From NCBI GenBank assembly GCA_030529455.1, contig JAUMWV010000007.1, positions 1-44,629 of the forward strand: 44,629 nt of DNA. The letters are read 5' to 3'. Of the stretch, positions 1 through 6,599 are shown piece by piece. Numbering within the stretch: the stretch's first letter is position 1; every line of letters begins with the position of its first letter. A program made the translations under genes and the position numbers. The notes under the pieces were generated by a model, which saw only the letters and a program-made list of their open reading frames with translations, was not told the origin of the DNA and made no database searches. The stretch comes from Propionibacteriaceae bacterium (lineage in GTDB: Bacteria > Actinomycetota > Actinomycetes > Propionibacteriales > Propionibacteriaceae).

Positions 1-1
1 A

Positions 2-205
2 TCCTCAGCCCCACCCTCGTCCCAGAACCCATCGTCGGGCCCGCCGTCGTCCCAGAACCCCGCGTCCAGTTCGCCCTCACCCGAGTCGGCCTCGCCCGAT
101 ACCGACTCCCTGTCGCCGCCGAGCCACAGCCCCAAGATGAGCTCGGTCGACCCGTCGGGCACCGCGTCGGCCGAAGGGTCGCCGACCCCCAACCGGAAGC
201 TGTGA
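2..205 (+). CDS. C-terminal tail of an unknown Ser/Pro-rich protein (5' end outside window)
   Basis: A frame open from the window edge ends at TGA 203-205, three bases before the next gene. It encodes about 67 residues made almost only of Ser, Pro, Asn, Gly and acidic residues, with the segment SSQNP occurring twice (a 30-base period; the 14-base unit is at 17-30 and 47-60). Such tails are disordered linkers, common at the ends of actinobacterial surface proteins, kinases or LCP-type proteins. No catalytic domain lies inside the window, so the family cannot be named. The close spacing to the HAD gene suggests the two are co-transcribed. Confidence 0.55.
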   Translation, partial: SSAPPSSQNPSSGPPSSQNPASSSPSPESASPDTDSLSPPSHSPKMSSVDPSGTASAEGSPTPNRKL

Positions 206-208
206 GCC

Positions 209-1006
209 ATGGCGGTGCGGCTCATCGTGACCGACCTCGATGGCACCTTCCTCGGTGAGGGCTCCCGGCTGCCGGAGGCCAACCTGGCCGCGGCCCGCCG
301 CGCGCTCAGCAGCGACGTCCGCTTCGTCGTGGCGACCGGACGCCCGCTGCGCTGGCTGACCCAGCTGCGGGAGCTGCTCGATCTGGACCCGGTCATCATC
401 GCCAGCAACGGCGCCTGCGTCCTACACCGCGGACGGATCATCACGCAACACCTCCTCGACGCCACCGCCATGCTCGCCGTCGCGGAGGAGCTGCGCAGGG
501 CGGTGCCCGGGCTCGCCTTCGCGGTCGAGTACCTCGACGGCTGGGCGCACGAGCCCGCCTACGCCCGCTCCCCAGGGGAAGAGAACCCACCCCGCGTCGC
601 CCAGCTGGAGGAGCTCCCGCTGCGCGGCGTCCTCAAGCTCCTCGCCTGGCACCAGGACGTGGGCACCGAACCCCTCGCCCAGGCGGTGGCGGAATGCGTC
701 CGGGGCAGGTTCACCTCAACCTTCTCGTTCCTGTCCAGTTCCGGGCTGGTCGAGCTGAGCGCCCCCGGCGTCACCAAGGCCAGCACGCTGTCCGGGCTGC
801 TTCGCGGCTGGAAGATCTCCCCCGGGGAGGTCGCGGCGTTCGGCGACATGCCCAACGACCTGGACATGCTGCGGCTCGCGGGGCGGGCCTTCGTCCCGGC
901 CAACGCTCACCCGCGGCTGCTGGCGGCCGGGTTCAGCGTCATCGGGCACCACGACGACGATGGGGTCGGGATCGCCATCGAGCGGCTGCTCGACGAAACA
1001 CGCTAG
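209..1006 (+). CDS. Cof-type HAD-superfamily (HAD-IIB) phosphatase
   Basis: The 265-residue product has all HAD phosphatase motifs in order. Motif I is DLDGTFL near residue 9, with the nucleophile Asp and the acid/base Asp. Motif II is the Thr of VVATGRP near residue 45, followed by the large cap insertion typical of the Cof subclass. A conserved Lys lies in GVTKAS near residue 190, and motif IV is GDMPNDLDML near residue 214. The family hydrolyses small phosphorylated metabolites such as sugar phosphates or flavin and pyridoxal phosphates; the substrate cannot be read from sequence. ATG 209 follows the upstream stop by three bases with a GGAAG-type ribosome site inside the previous gene. The length is normal for the family. 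Confidence 0.88.
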   Translation: MAVRLIVTDLDGTFLGEGSRLPEANLAAARRALSSDVRFVVATGRPLRWLTQLRELLDLDPVIIASNGACVLHRGRIITQHLLDATAMLAVAEELRRAVPGLAFAVEYLDGWAHEPAYARSPGEENPPRVAQLEELPLRGVLKLLAWHQDVGTEPLAQAVAECVRGRFTSTFSFLSSSGLVELSAPGVTKASTLSGLLRGWKISPGEVAAFGDMPNDLDMLRLAGRAFVPANAHPRLLAAGFSVIGHHDDDGVGIAIERLLDETR

Positions 1007-1009
1007 GCT
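1004..1009 (+). promoter_or_regulatory. Possible -10 element of the tRNA gene
   Basis: TAGGCT begins on the TAG stop codon of the HAD gene. A start 6-7 bases downstream would give a precursor with only about a 4-base 5' leader before the tRNA. No convincing -35 is visible, so this rests on position and on the same hexamer being used before 4495 and 19003. Confidence 0.3.
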
Positions 1010-1019
1010 TACTGCCGCT

Positions 1020-1093
1020 GGGGCGATAGCTCAGCCGGTCAGAGCAGAGGACTCATAATCCTTGGGTCGCGGGTTCGAGCCCCGCTCGCCCTA
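1020..1093 (+). tRNA. tRNA with CAT anticodon (elongator Met, or Ile2 read by lysidine)
   Basis: A full cloverleaf can be folded. The acceptor stem pairs 1020-1026 with 1086-1092 (one G-U at the end), the D arm starts AGCTC, and the anticodon stem GAGGA/TCCTT encloses the loop CTCATAA with anticodon CAT. The T arm is GCGGG-TTCGAGC-CCCGC, and the discriminator base is A1093. No CCA is encoded. The G1-U72 pair and the ACTCATAAT loop context exclude initiator tRNA. Elongator Met and the CAT-anticodon Ile tRNA modified by TilS share these features and I cannot separate them by eye. The 3' end overlaps the stop codon of convergent aroQ. Confidence 0.9.
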
Positions 1094-1519
1094 CTCAGCG
1101 GCGCTCGCGAGGTACGCGAGCGCCAGGTCGTAGCCGGCGGCCCCCAGCCCGGTGATGGTGCCTTTCACATAGGGGGAGATCACCGAATGGCGGCGGAACT
1201 CCTCCCTGGCGTGCACATTCGACAGGTGCACCTCGACAGCCAGCCGAACCTGCACCACCGCGTCCGCGATCGCGACGGAATAGTGGGTCCACGCGCCCGG
1301 GTTGACGACCACGGCGTAGTCGGCCTCGGCCGCCTCGTGCAGCCAGCCGACGTACTCAGCCTCGGAGTCGCTCTGGCGCACCTCCACGTCGAGGCCGAGC
1401 CCCCGGCCCGTGGCCATGAGGTGTTCGCTCAGCCCGGCATGGGTCAGCCCGCCATAGATCTCTGGCTGGCGTTTGCCGAGCCTGCCCAGGTTGACCCCAT
1501 TGAGCACCAGGACCTTCAC
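1091..1519 (-). CDS. aroQ: Type II 3-dehydroquinate dehydratase
   Basis: This enzyme converts 3-dehydroquinate to 3-dehydroshikimate in the shikimate pathway and works as a dodecamer in the cytoplasm. The 142-residue product is of normal length and shows LNGVNLGRLGKRQPEIYG at the N-terminus (active-site loop with Arg and Tyr), NPGAWTHYSVAI near residue 75 (substrate binding) and EVHLSNVHAREEFRRHS near residue 95 with the catalytic His. The GTG start at 1519 is set by AGGAGGAG a few bases upstream. A 6-bp inverted repeat with a 3-base loop (1537-1551) sits in the leader and may be an attenuator, which is a weak call. The gene is not beside other aro genes, and its stop codon lies in the convergent tRNA. 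Confidence 0.95.
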   Translation of the reverse strand: MKVLVLNGVNLGRLGKRQPEIYGGLTHAGLSEHLMATGRGLGLDVEVRQSDSEAEYVGWLHEAAEADYAVVVNPGAWTHYSVAIADAVVQVRLAVEVHLSNVHAREEFRRHSVISPYVKGTITGLGAAGYDLALAYLASAAE

Positions 1520-1594
1520 CTGCTCCTCCTGTTTCCCACCGCGTGGCGGTGCATCGTGGCGTGTCGCTAACCTTGTGGGACGAGCCGCTCCGGC

Positions 1595-2620
1595 TCAGTC
1601 CTCCGCGGAGCACCTGCCCAGGCCGATCCCGAGGTAGGCCGCGCCGTAGAGCCCGTGCTGCAGCAGTGTGACGTAACGGTCCACATCGGTGCCTGGGGCA
1701 TCCGCCTCCCCGGCGCTGATGGTATGCACCCGCAGGCCGAGCCCGGCGGCCTGCGCGGTCAGGTCGATCTGGGTGTGCCGCACCACGGCGGGGCTGCGGC
1801 TGTCCTCCAGCACGATGAGCGCCGGGTAGCCGCTCTCGGCCGGGTCGTCGAAGGGGTCGGCGAAGGTGTTGCGCCGCTCCAGGCCCGCCAGCAACGGCAG
1901 CAGATCGTCGGCGTCCACGGCGAGGGCGCTACGTCCGCTGACAGCCCGGATCGCCTCGGCGATCCGGCGGCTGGCCCGGGCGGCCAGCACAGTCTCTCCC
2001 CAGATCAGCGGCAGCTCGTCGGCCATGGTGAGGGCCATCTCTTTAGCCGGGTTGGTCGACAGGTCGCGCAGCGGAGAACAGGCCTCGGCGACCCGGTCCG
2101 CGGCGTCGGCCACATGGCCCGCATCGACCAGCGGGCCAAGGCCCAGGCGGTGCAGGTACACCAGGGCCACCACCGCACCGGCCGTCGCGTCGCTGGTCTG
2201 GGCGGGCAGCAGCAGCGTCGAGCGGGACGCCGAAGCCTCGGCCAGGTCGGAATGCCGCGGCGTCACGACCAGCAGCATCGCTCCCCGGCGGACCGCCTCG
2301 GTGGCGCTGCCGAGCAGGGAGCGGTCGTCCCCGCGGCCGTCGAGCAGCACGACCAGGTCGAGCGGGCCGACCCAGTTCGGCAGCCCCTCGGCAGGCCAGG
2401 CCACGAACGGCACCGGGCAGACCGGCTCCAGCACCGCCCGGATCAGCCGGGCCTCGGCGCCCAGCGCGATGACCCCGCGCGGACGCCCGAAGTCCGGCGA
2501 GCCGACCGGCTCGGCGATCATGGCCGTGCGGATGCGCGCCCCCGCCCCGGCCAGCCGCCGCAGGCTGTCCTCGCCGAGAGTGTCCTGAGAGTCGAGCCGC
2601 GAGTCGTCGAACCGGCTCAT
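1595..2620 (-). CDS. SIS-fold sugar-phosphate isomerase-like protein (TobH/PGI-PMI type)
   Basis: The 341-residue protein follows the phosphomannomutase gene, as the TobH-like gene does in mycobacteria. The N-terminal half reads as a SIS (sugar isomerase) fold, with a Rossmann-like stretch VIALGAEA near residue 55, a DLVVLLDGRGDD segment near residue 90 and MLLVVTPRHS near residue 120. The C-terminal half resembles the C-terminal domain of bifunctional phosphoglucose/phosphomannose isomerases. A role in supplying mannose-6-phosphate is inferred from neighbours, not from visible catalytic residues; an inactive paralogue is possible. The start ATG 2618-2620 overlaps the TGA of the zinc-ribbon gene in an ATGA junction, implying translational coupling. 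Confidence 0.7.
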   Translation of the reverse strand: MSRFDDSRLDSQDTLGEDSLRRLAGAGARIRTAMIAEPVGSPDFGRPRGVIALGAEARLIRAVLEPVCPVPFVAWPAEGLPNWVGPLDLVVLLDGRGDDRSLLGSATEAVRRGAMLLVVTPRHSDLAEASASRSTLLLPAQTSDATAGAVVALVYLHRLGLGPLVDAGHVADAADRVAEACSPLRDLSTNPAKEMALTMADELPLIWGETVLAARASRRIAEAIRAVSGRSALAVDADDLLPLLAGLERRNTFADPFDDPAESGYPALIVLEDSRSPAVVRHTQIDLTAQAAGLGLRVHTISAGEADAPGTDVDRYVTLLQHGLYGAAYLGIGLGRCSAED

Positions 2621-2805
2621 TCCGGCCTCCTGGCCTGGTCGATCAGCAGGATCGGGATGCCGTCGCGCACCGGATAGGCCAGCCCGCAGGCCGGATTGGT
2701 GCACACCAGCTCGTTCGCCTCGTAGTCGACGGCGAACCTCGTCCGGCAGGCGGGGCAGGCCGCGATCGCCAGGAAGGCCGGGGACAGTTCCGCGATTCCA
2801 CTCAT
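2617..2805 (-). CDS. Trm112-like zinc-ribbon protein
   Basis: A 62-residue protein with two Cys pairs (C17/C20 and C35/C40) that fit a zinc ribbon, followed by the family signature YPVRDGIPILL near the C-terminus. The Trm112/YcaR family includes eukaryotic activators of methyltransferases, but bacterial members are mostly uncharacterised. The gene sits between phosphomannomutase and the SIS-fold gene and overlaps both by 4 bases (ATGA at 2802-2805 and 2617-2620), so all three are made from one message. A partner role for one of these enzymes is possible but unproven. The upstream in-frame extension inside manB was rejected because the ATGA overlap gives a cleaner start. Confidence 0.85.
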   Translation of the reverse strand: MSGIAELSPAFLAIAACPACRTRFAVDYEANELVCTNPACGLAYPVRDGIPILLIDQARRPE

Positions 2806-4169
2806 CGGTTCTCCTCTATCAGCGCCAGCGCCTCGTCCCGGAGCGCCGACATCGTCGGTTCGTCGGCCGCCTCGACGTTGAGCCGAAGCAGCGGTTCGGT
2901 GTTGCTGGGGCGCACGTTCAGCCACCAGCGTAGTTCCCCGTCCTCGGTGCACCGCGCCATCAGGCCATCCTCCAGCGTGATCTCGGCGCGGCCGCCGAAC
3001 CGCTTCGCCAGGGCCGCGATCACGGCGCCGCTGTCGGTGACCGCCGAGTTGATCTCGCCGCTGCGCGCATACGCGTCGTAGCCCGCGACCAGCTGGGACA
3101 GCCTCAGCCCGGACTCCGCCAGCAGGGCCAGGACGTGCAGCGCGGCGAGCATGCCGGTGTCGGCCCCCCAGAACTCCCGGAAGTAGTAGTGGGCCGAGTG
3201 TTCCCCACCGAAGACCGCGTCGTGCTCGGCCATGGCCGCCTTGACATAGGTGTGCCCGACCTTGGAGGTGACGATCCGCCCGCCCAGCTCCCGGACCACC
3301 CGCGCCACCACGGCGGAGGTGATCGTGTTGACCACGATGGTCGCACCGGGCGACCTCGCCAGTTCGGCGGAGGCGATCAGTGCGGTGATGAGCGAGGGGT
3401 CGACCACCTCACCGGACTCGTCGATGATGAAACACCGGTCGGCGTCCCCGTCGAAGACCAGCGCGAGGTCCGCCCCGTGCTGGACGACGGCCCGCTGCGC
3501 GTCGACGAGGTTCGCCGGGTCGAGCGGGTTCGCGGGATGGTTCGGGAAGGAGCCGTCCAGGTCGAGGTATAGCCCGATCAGGTCCACGTTCAGCCCGGCG
3601 AAGACCCGCCCGACGGTGTGCCCGGCCATGCCATTGCCCGCATCCACCACCACCCGGAGCCGCCGCCCCGGCTGGATCGGAACGAGCTGACGCAGGTAAC
3701 GGGCATACTCGTCCAGCAGGTCGCGGGTGGCGTAGTCGCCGCGCACCGGGGAGGCGACGAGCTCGGCCTGAGCCTCCTCGCTGAGCCGCCGGGTGAAATC
3801 TTCCGGGACCGGGGCCGCCTCGGCCAGGCAGAACTTGATGCCGTTGTAACCGGCCGGGTTGTGGCTGGCGGTGAACTGCACGCCCGGGAGCGCCAGCCAG
3901 CCCGAGGCGAACCAGAGCTGATCCGTGCTGGACAGGCCGATGTCGATGACCGAAGCACCGGCGGCCATCGCCCCGTCGGCGAAGGCGGCGGCGAGTTCGG
4001 CACCGAGGTGGCGCATGTCTCGTCCGATGAGGAAGGTGCCCCCGCTCAGGCCGAGCAGGCGCACATAGGCGCCGCCGAGGGCCCGGGCACCGGCGAGGTC
4101 CCACTCGGCATCGCCACCCCACACCAGGCCACGGATGTCGTTTGCCTTGAAGACCTGCGGTTTCAGCAC
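2802..4169 (-). CDS. manB: Phosphomannomutase/phosphoglucomutase
   Basis: This alpha-D-phosphohexomutase interconverts mannose-6- and mannose-1-phosphate for GDP-mannose synthesis. The 455-residue protein has the catalytic serine loop TASHNP near residue 100, the metal-binding DGDADR near residue 240, the sugar-binding GEHSAHYYF near residue 320 and the phosphate-binding SNTEP near residue 420. Start choice: ATG at 4172 is possible, but a TAGACT hexamer at 4176-4181 lies exactly 6 bases before GTG 4167-4169, which predicts a leaderless start there. It heads a three-gene unit with the zinc-ribbon and SIS-fold genes. Glucose activity cannot be excluded from sequence. Confidence 0.93.
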   Translation of the reverse strand: MLKPQVFKANDIRGLVWGGDAEWDLAGARALGGAYVRLLGLSGGTFLIGRDMRHLGAELAAAFADGAMAAGASVIDIGLSSTDQLWFASGWLALPGVQFTASHNPAGYNGIKFCLAEAAPVPEDFTRRLSEEAQAELVASPVRGDYATRDLLDEYARYLRQLVPIQPGRRLRVVVDAGNGMAGHTVGRVFAGLNVDLIGLYLDLDGSFPNHPANPLDPANLVDAQRAVVQHGADLALVFDGDADRCFIIDESGEVVDPSLITALIASAELARSPGATIVVNTITSAVVARVVRELGGRIVTSKVGHTYVKAAMAEHDAVFGGEHSAHYYFREFWGADTGMLAALHVLALLAESGLRLSQLVAGYDAYARSGEINSAVTDSGAVIAALAKRFGGRAEITLEDGLMARCTEDGELRWWLNVRPSNTEPLLRLNVEAADEPTMSALRDEALALIEENR

Positions 4170-4175
4170 CATGGC

Positions 4176-4181
4176 AGTCTA
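4176..4181 (-). promoter_or_regulatory. -10 element for leaderless manB transcript
   Basis: TAGACT on the minus strand is followed by 6 bases and then the GTG at 4167-4169. No Shine-Dalgarno sequence is present. It would let the manB unit be transcribed separately from the small gene upstream. Confidence 0.5.
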
Positions 4182-4204
4182 ATCCTCCCCAGTCCGGCCT
4201 GGGG

Positions 4205-4495
4205 TCACCGAGGTGTCACCAGCCGGGACTGGGCGGGTCCGCTGCGGGCGTTGGCCTGGGCGAGGCTGCCGCCCGGTGCGCTCGGGCGGCCACCGTCCGC
4301 GCACCCCGCGACGATTGCGGCGAAGCTCTCGTGCCACCACACCAGGTGTCGCAGCACGTCCGCGGCGCTCCACTCGGGGTAGACCCGCGTCCGGACCTGT
4401 TCGTCGGTGAGGAACGAGAACACCACGTCCGTCTCGGCGACCTCCCAGCCGAGCAGTCCGAGTCCGGGGTACTGGTGGCGGGCGGGGGCGTTCAT
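4205..4495 (-). CDS. Small DinB/ClbS-like helical protein
   Basis: A 96-residue product with a central segment reading WSAADVLRHLVWWHESF near residues 42-58, which resembles the second helix region of DinB/ClbS/mycothiol-dependent isomerase four-helix-bundle proteins, where a Trp-x-x-x-(D/E)-(V/I)-L-x-H-L pattern is typical. Family members are usually 150 residues or more, so this would be about half a bundle; the C-terminal 35 residues look disordered. The gene looks real because TAGGCT lies exactly 6 bases before its ATG at 4493-4495. The gap to manB is 35 bases. Function is unknown. Confidence 0.6.
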   Translation of the reverse strand: MNAPARHQYPGLGLLGWEVAETDVVFSFLTDEQVRTRVYPEWSAADVLRHLVWWHESFAAIVAGCADGGRPSAPGGSLAQANARSGPAQSRLVTPR

Positions 4496-4501
4496 CGGCC
4501 A

Positions 4502-4507
4502 AGCCTA
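4502..4507 (-). promoter_or_regulatory. -10 element for a leaderless transcript of the small DinB-like gene
   Basis: TAGGCT on the minus strand stands 6 bases before ATG 4493-4495, with no ribosome site in between. This also supports the start of that gene. Confidence 0.5.
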
Positions 4508-4518
4508 CCTGGCGGCCC

Positions 4519-4860
4519 TCAGCCCCCGATCGGAGGAACCAGGCGCAGGTGGCGGACGCTGGCGGACGCGGCCACCGGCTCCTCGGGTTCGGCCAGCCCG
4601 ACCTCGCGCACGGCGGCGGCCAGCGCGATCAGGTCGTCATCGGCCATGGCCTCCGGGGTGGCTTCGGGGGTCAGGGGCAGCCGGATGATCTCCCAGCCCT
4701 GCGGCGCGGTCGTGCGCTCGGCGTGCAGCGGGCACAGGTCGTAGCTTCCTGGTTCGGCCTGCAGCGCGAGGGGGCCCAGCACCACAGTGGAGGATGCGTA
4801 GGCATAGGTGAGCGTGGCCACGGCACGGCCGGAGCAGGCGGTTCGGGAACAGCGTCGCAC
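4519..4860 (-). CDS. DUF3499 family protein
   Basis: A 113-residue conserved actinobacterial protein. The N-terminus MRRCSRTACSGRAVATLTY and the block LGPLALQAEPGSYDLCPLHA (about residues 28-47) are characteristic of DUF3499, with Cys residues at 4 and 9 and a CxxH near residue 43 that could bind a metal. No function is known to me. The GTG start at 4858-4860 is supported by TAGATT exactly 6 bases upstream. It is divergent from the zincin-like gene, as in mycobacteria. Confidence 0.85.
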   Translation of the reverse strand: MRRCSRTACSGRAVATLTYAYASSTVVLGPLALQAEPGSYDLCPLHAERTTAPQGWEIIRLPLTPEATPEAMADDDLIALAAAVREVGLAEPEEPVAASASVRHLRLVPPIGG

Positions 4861-4897
4861 GGTGAGAATCTAGCCGAGCTGTGGCTATTGTTGTCGC
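4861..4897. promoter_or_regulatory. Divergent pair of leaderless -10 elements (DUF3499 / zincin-like gene)
   Basis: On the minus strand TAGATT (4867-4872) is 6 bases from GTG 4858-4860. On the plus strand TATTGT (4886-4891) is 6 bases from ATG 4898. The two start codons are only 37 bases apart and neither has a ribosome site, so both messages should begin at the start codon. Confidence 0.6.
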
Positions 4898-5311
4898 ATG
4901 CCACGCAGCCGAGACCGTCATGGACGCGGAATACGCGGGCCCATCGCCCCACCCCAGCTGCTGCGCTCCCGGCCGCTCGCCCGGGCAGAGGCCTTCGCCG
5001 CCTGCGTCGAGCGGGCCGTGGGCCTGGTCGAGTCCAGATGCGCCGAGGCCCTCATCGGGGTGCAGATCGGCATCGACGACGTGCCGGTGGTCACCCGGCA
5101 CACCGAGGCGGTCCCCCTGGCCCTCGCGGTCGAGGCCCAGACCGGCCAGCCCGCCCGCGTGGTGCTCTACCGCCGCCCGCTGGAGTTGCGGGCGAGTTCC
5201 CGCGCCGGGTTACGCGATCTGGTGCACCGGGTGCTGGTCGAGCAGCTGGCGACCGTGACCGCGCACACGGTGTGGGAGCTCGCCGGGGACGACCTCGACG
5301 ACGCTGGCTAA
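4898..5311 (+). CDS. Zincin-like (DUF1025-type) protein without HExxH
   Basis: A 137-residue protein matching the actinobacterial metallopeptidase-family gene found next to DUF3499. The conserved opening GPIAPPQLLRSRPLARAEAF, the middle IGIDDVPVV and the block ARVVLYRRPLELRA (residues 86-99) fit. In zincins the following helix holds the HExxH zinc site; here it reads VHRVLVEQL (residues 109-117), so the catalytic Glu is Arg and the second His is absent. It is therefore unlikely to be an active protease. It ends 22 bases before the convergent DUF5719 stop. Its promoter is leaderless (TATTGT). Confidence 0.75.
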   Translation: MPRSRDRHGRGIRGPIAPPQLLRSRPLARAEAFAACVERAVGLVESRCAEALIGVQIGIDDVPVVTRHTEAVPLALAVEAQTGQPARVVLYRRPLELRASSRAGLRDLVHRVLVEQLATVTAHTVWELAGDDLDDAG

Positions 5312-5333
5312 TGCCCGGCGCCGGTGGGGAGCC

Positions 5334-6599
5334 TCAGCGCAGCCGCGGGTCGTAGGTGAGCGTGACATCGGCGCCCGGGGCCTCGGCGAGCGGCTGGAAC
5401 GGAACGACATAAGCCGCCTGTTCCCCCAGCACCGATACGGCCGCGACAACCGGTGACGAAGAGAGCAGGTCATAGGAAACCGACTCCCCCGCCATACCCG
5501 GCGTGGTCCAGGTCTCTCCGGGGCCGAGTGAGACGCTGGACGAGGCGGCCTCCGCCTCACCCGCCCTGGTGGATAGCGTGACCGTCACGGCGGCATCGCC
5601 CGGATTGGTGACCGACAGGGTGCCCCCGCCCGGCAGCACCGCGCGTCCGGCGGCTAGCGGTTCGGCGTGGGTCACGAGCGCCACGTCCCCTCCGGCGTCA
5701 GCGCTGGCCGAGGCCACGACCGGCCGGTCGGACCGCACCCGCAGCGCGGCGGCGTCCGACCCGATGGTGGAGCTCACGTCGATCACCACGGTGGACTGCG
5801 ACTCGACCAGAATCCCCTGCGCATCCGCGAGCGCGATCGCCTGAGTGCTCAGCGCCTCGACGCTGACGCTCGCCCGGTCGGCGCCCGGATTGGTGACGAT
5901 GACCTTCACTGACGATGCTCCTGCCGGGATGCCCGGCAACAACTGCAGGTCGGCGGGATTGGCCGCATCGGTATAGTCGCCCGACAGCGCCGACCAGGTG
6001 CGTCCGAAAACGCCCACTCGCCCCAGCGTCGCCTGGACCTCGACGCCAATCGGGGCATCGGAGGCGACGAAGGCCGACACCGGCACCACCCTGGTGCTCC
6101 TGGCCGACAGCGAGAAGGTGTGCGACCCGACGGCGCTCACCGGCCCCTCGGGGCCGAACAGCGCCAGCTCGACGGCCGCCTCGGCATCATCGGGATTCAC
6201 CAGCAGCACGTCGCTGATGCGCGGCTGGGCCAGAGCCAGAACGGCCGACGTCCGAGGCTGGGCACACCTGCTCCACCCGGCGGCCGTCTCGGTCGCGGTG
6301 CGGGTCCCCGCGGCGAACCGTTTCGCCGATTTCAGGACGACGGGGGCGCTCACGTCCCGCAGCTCCAGCCGCGGCTGGGGGGCCTGCGGTTCACCGCCGA
6401 CCGGAGTCGCCACGATCTCGCTGTCACCGAGGGCGTAGACGCTGTTCCCGGACTCTCCCGCCGCGCATACCGAGGTCTGGTCGCTCGGCAACGTCACGGC
6501 CGGGGGCGGCGGCGGGGAGGCCACCGGGATCATCGTGACGGCCAACGGCAGCCCGACTGCCGCGACGAGCAGCCAGGCTTGCCAGTGCATTCTGGTCAT
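5334..6599 (-). CDS. DUF5719 family secreted or membrane-anchored protein
   Basis: A 421-residue protein with one hydrophobic segment at residues 8-27 followed by a Pro-rich stretch, so the rest is outside the cell. The body is a run of beta-rich repeats with phrases such as VTNPGDAAVTVTL, LLVNPDDAEAAVELALFG and VIVTNPGADRASVSVEA, which suggest several Ig/CARDB-like modules. This matches DUF5719, typically encoded right after a large multi-membrane glycosyltransferase in actinobacteria. Here its ATG overlaps the glycosyltransferase TGA by 4 bases (6596-6599), so the two are translated together. It probably serves the product of that glycosyltransferase; the mechanism is unknown. Confidence 0.8.
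   Translation of the reverse strand: MTRMHWQAWLLVAAVGLPLAVTMIPVASPPPPPAVTLPSDQTSVCAAGESGNSVYALGDSEIVATPVGGEPQAPQPRLELRDVSAPVVLKSAKRFAAGTRTATETAAGWSRCAQPRTSAVLALAQPRISDVLLVNPDDAEAAVELALFGPEGPVSAVGSHTFSLSARSTRVVPVSAFVASDAPIGVEVQATLGRVGVFGRTWSALSGDYTDAANPADLQLLPGIPAGASSVKVIVTNPGADRASVSVEALSTQAIALADAQGILVESQSTVVIDVSSTIGSDAAALRVRSDRPVVASASADAGGDVALVTHAEPLAAGRAVLPGGGTLSVTNPGDAAVTVTLSTRAGEAEAASSSVSLGPGETWTTPGMAGESVSYDLLSSSPVVAAVSVLGEQAAYVVPFQPLAEAPGADVTLTYDPRLR

Noticed and set aside
1020-1093. Initiator (fMet) tRNA
   Set aside because: The terminal G-U pair instead of a C-A mismatch and the ACTCATAAT loop context do not fit an initiator.
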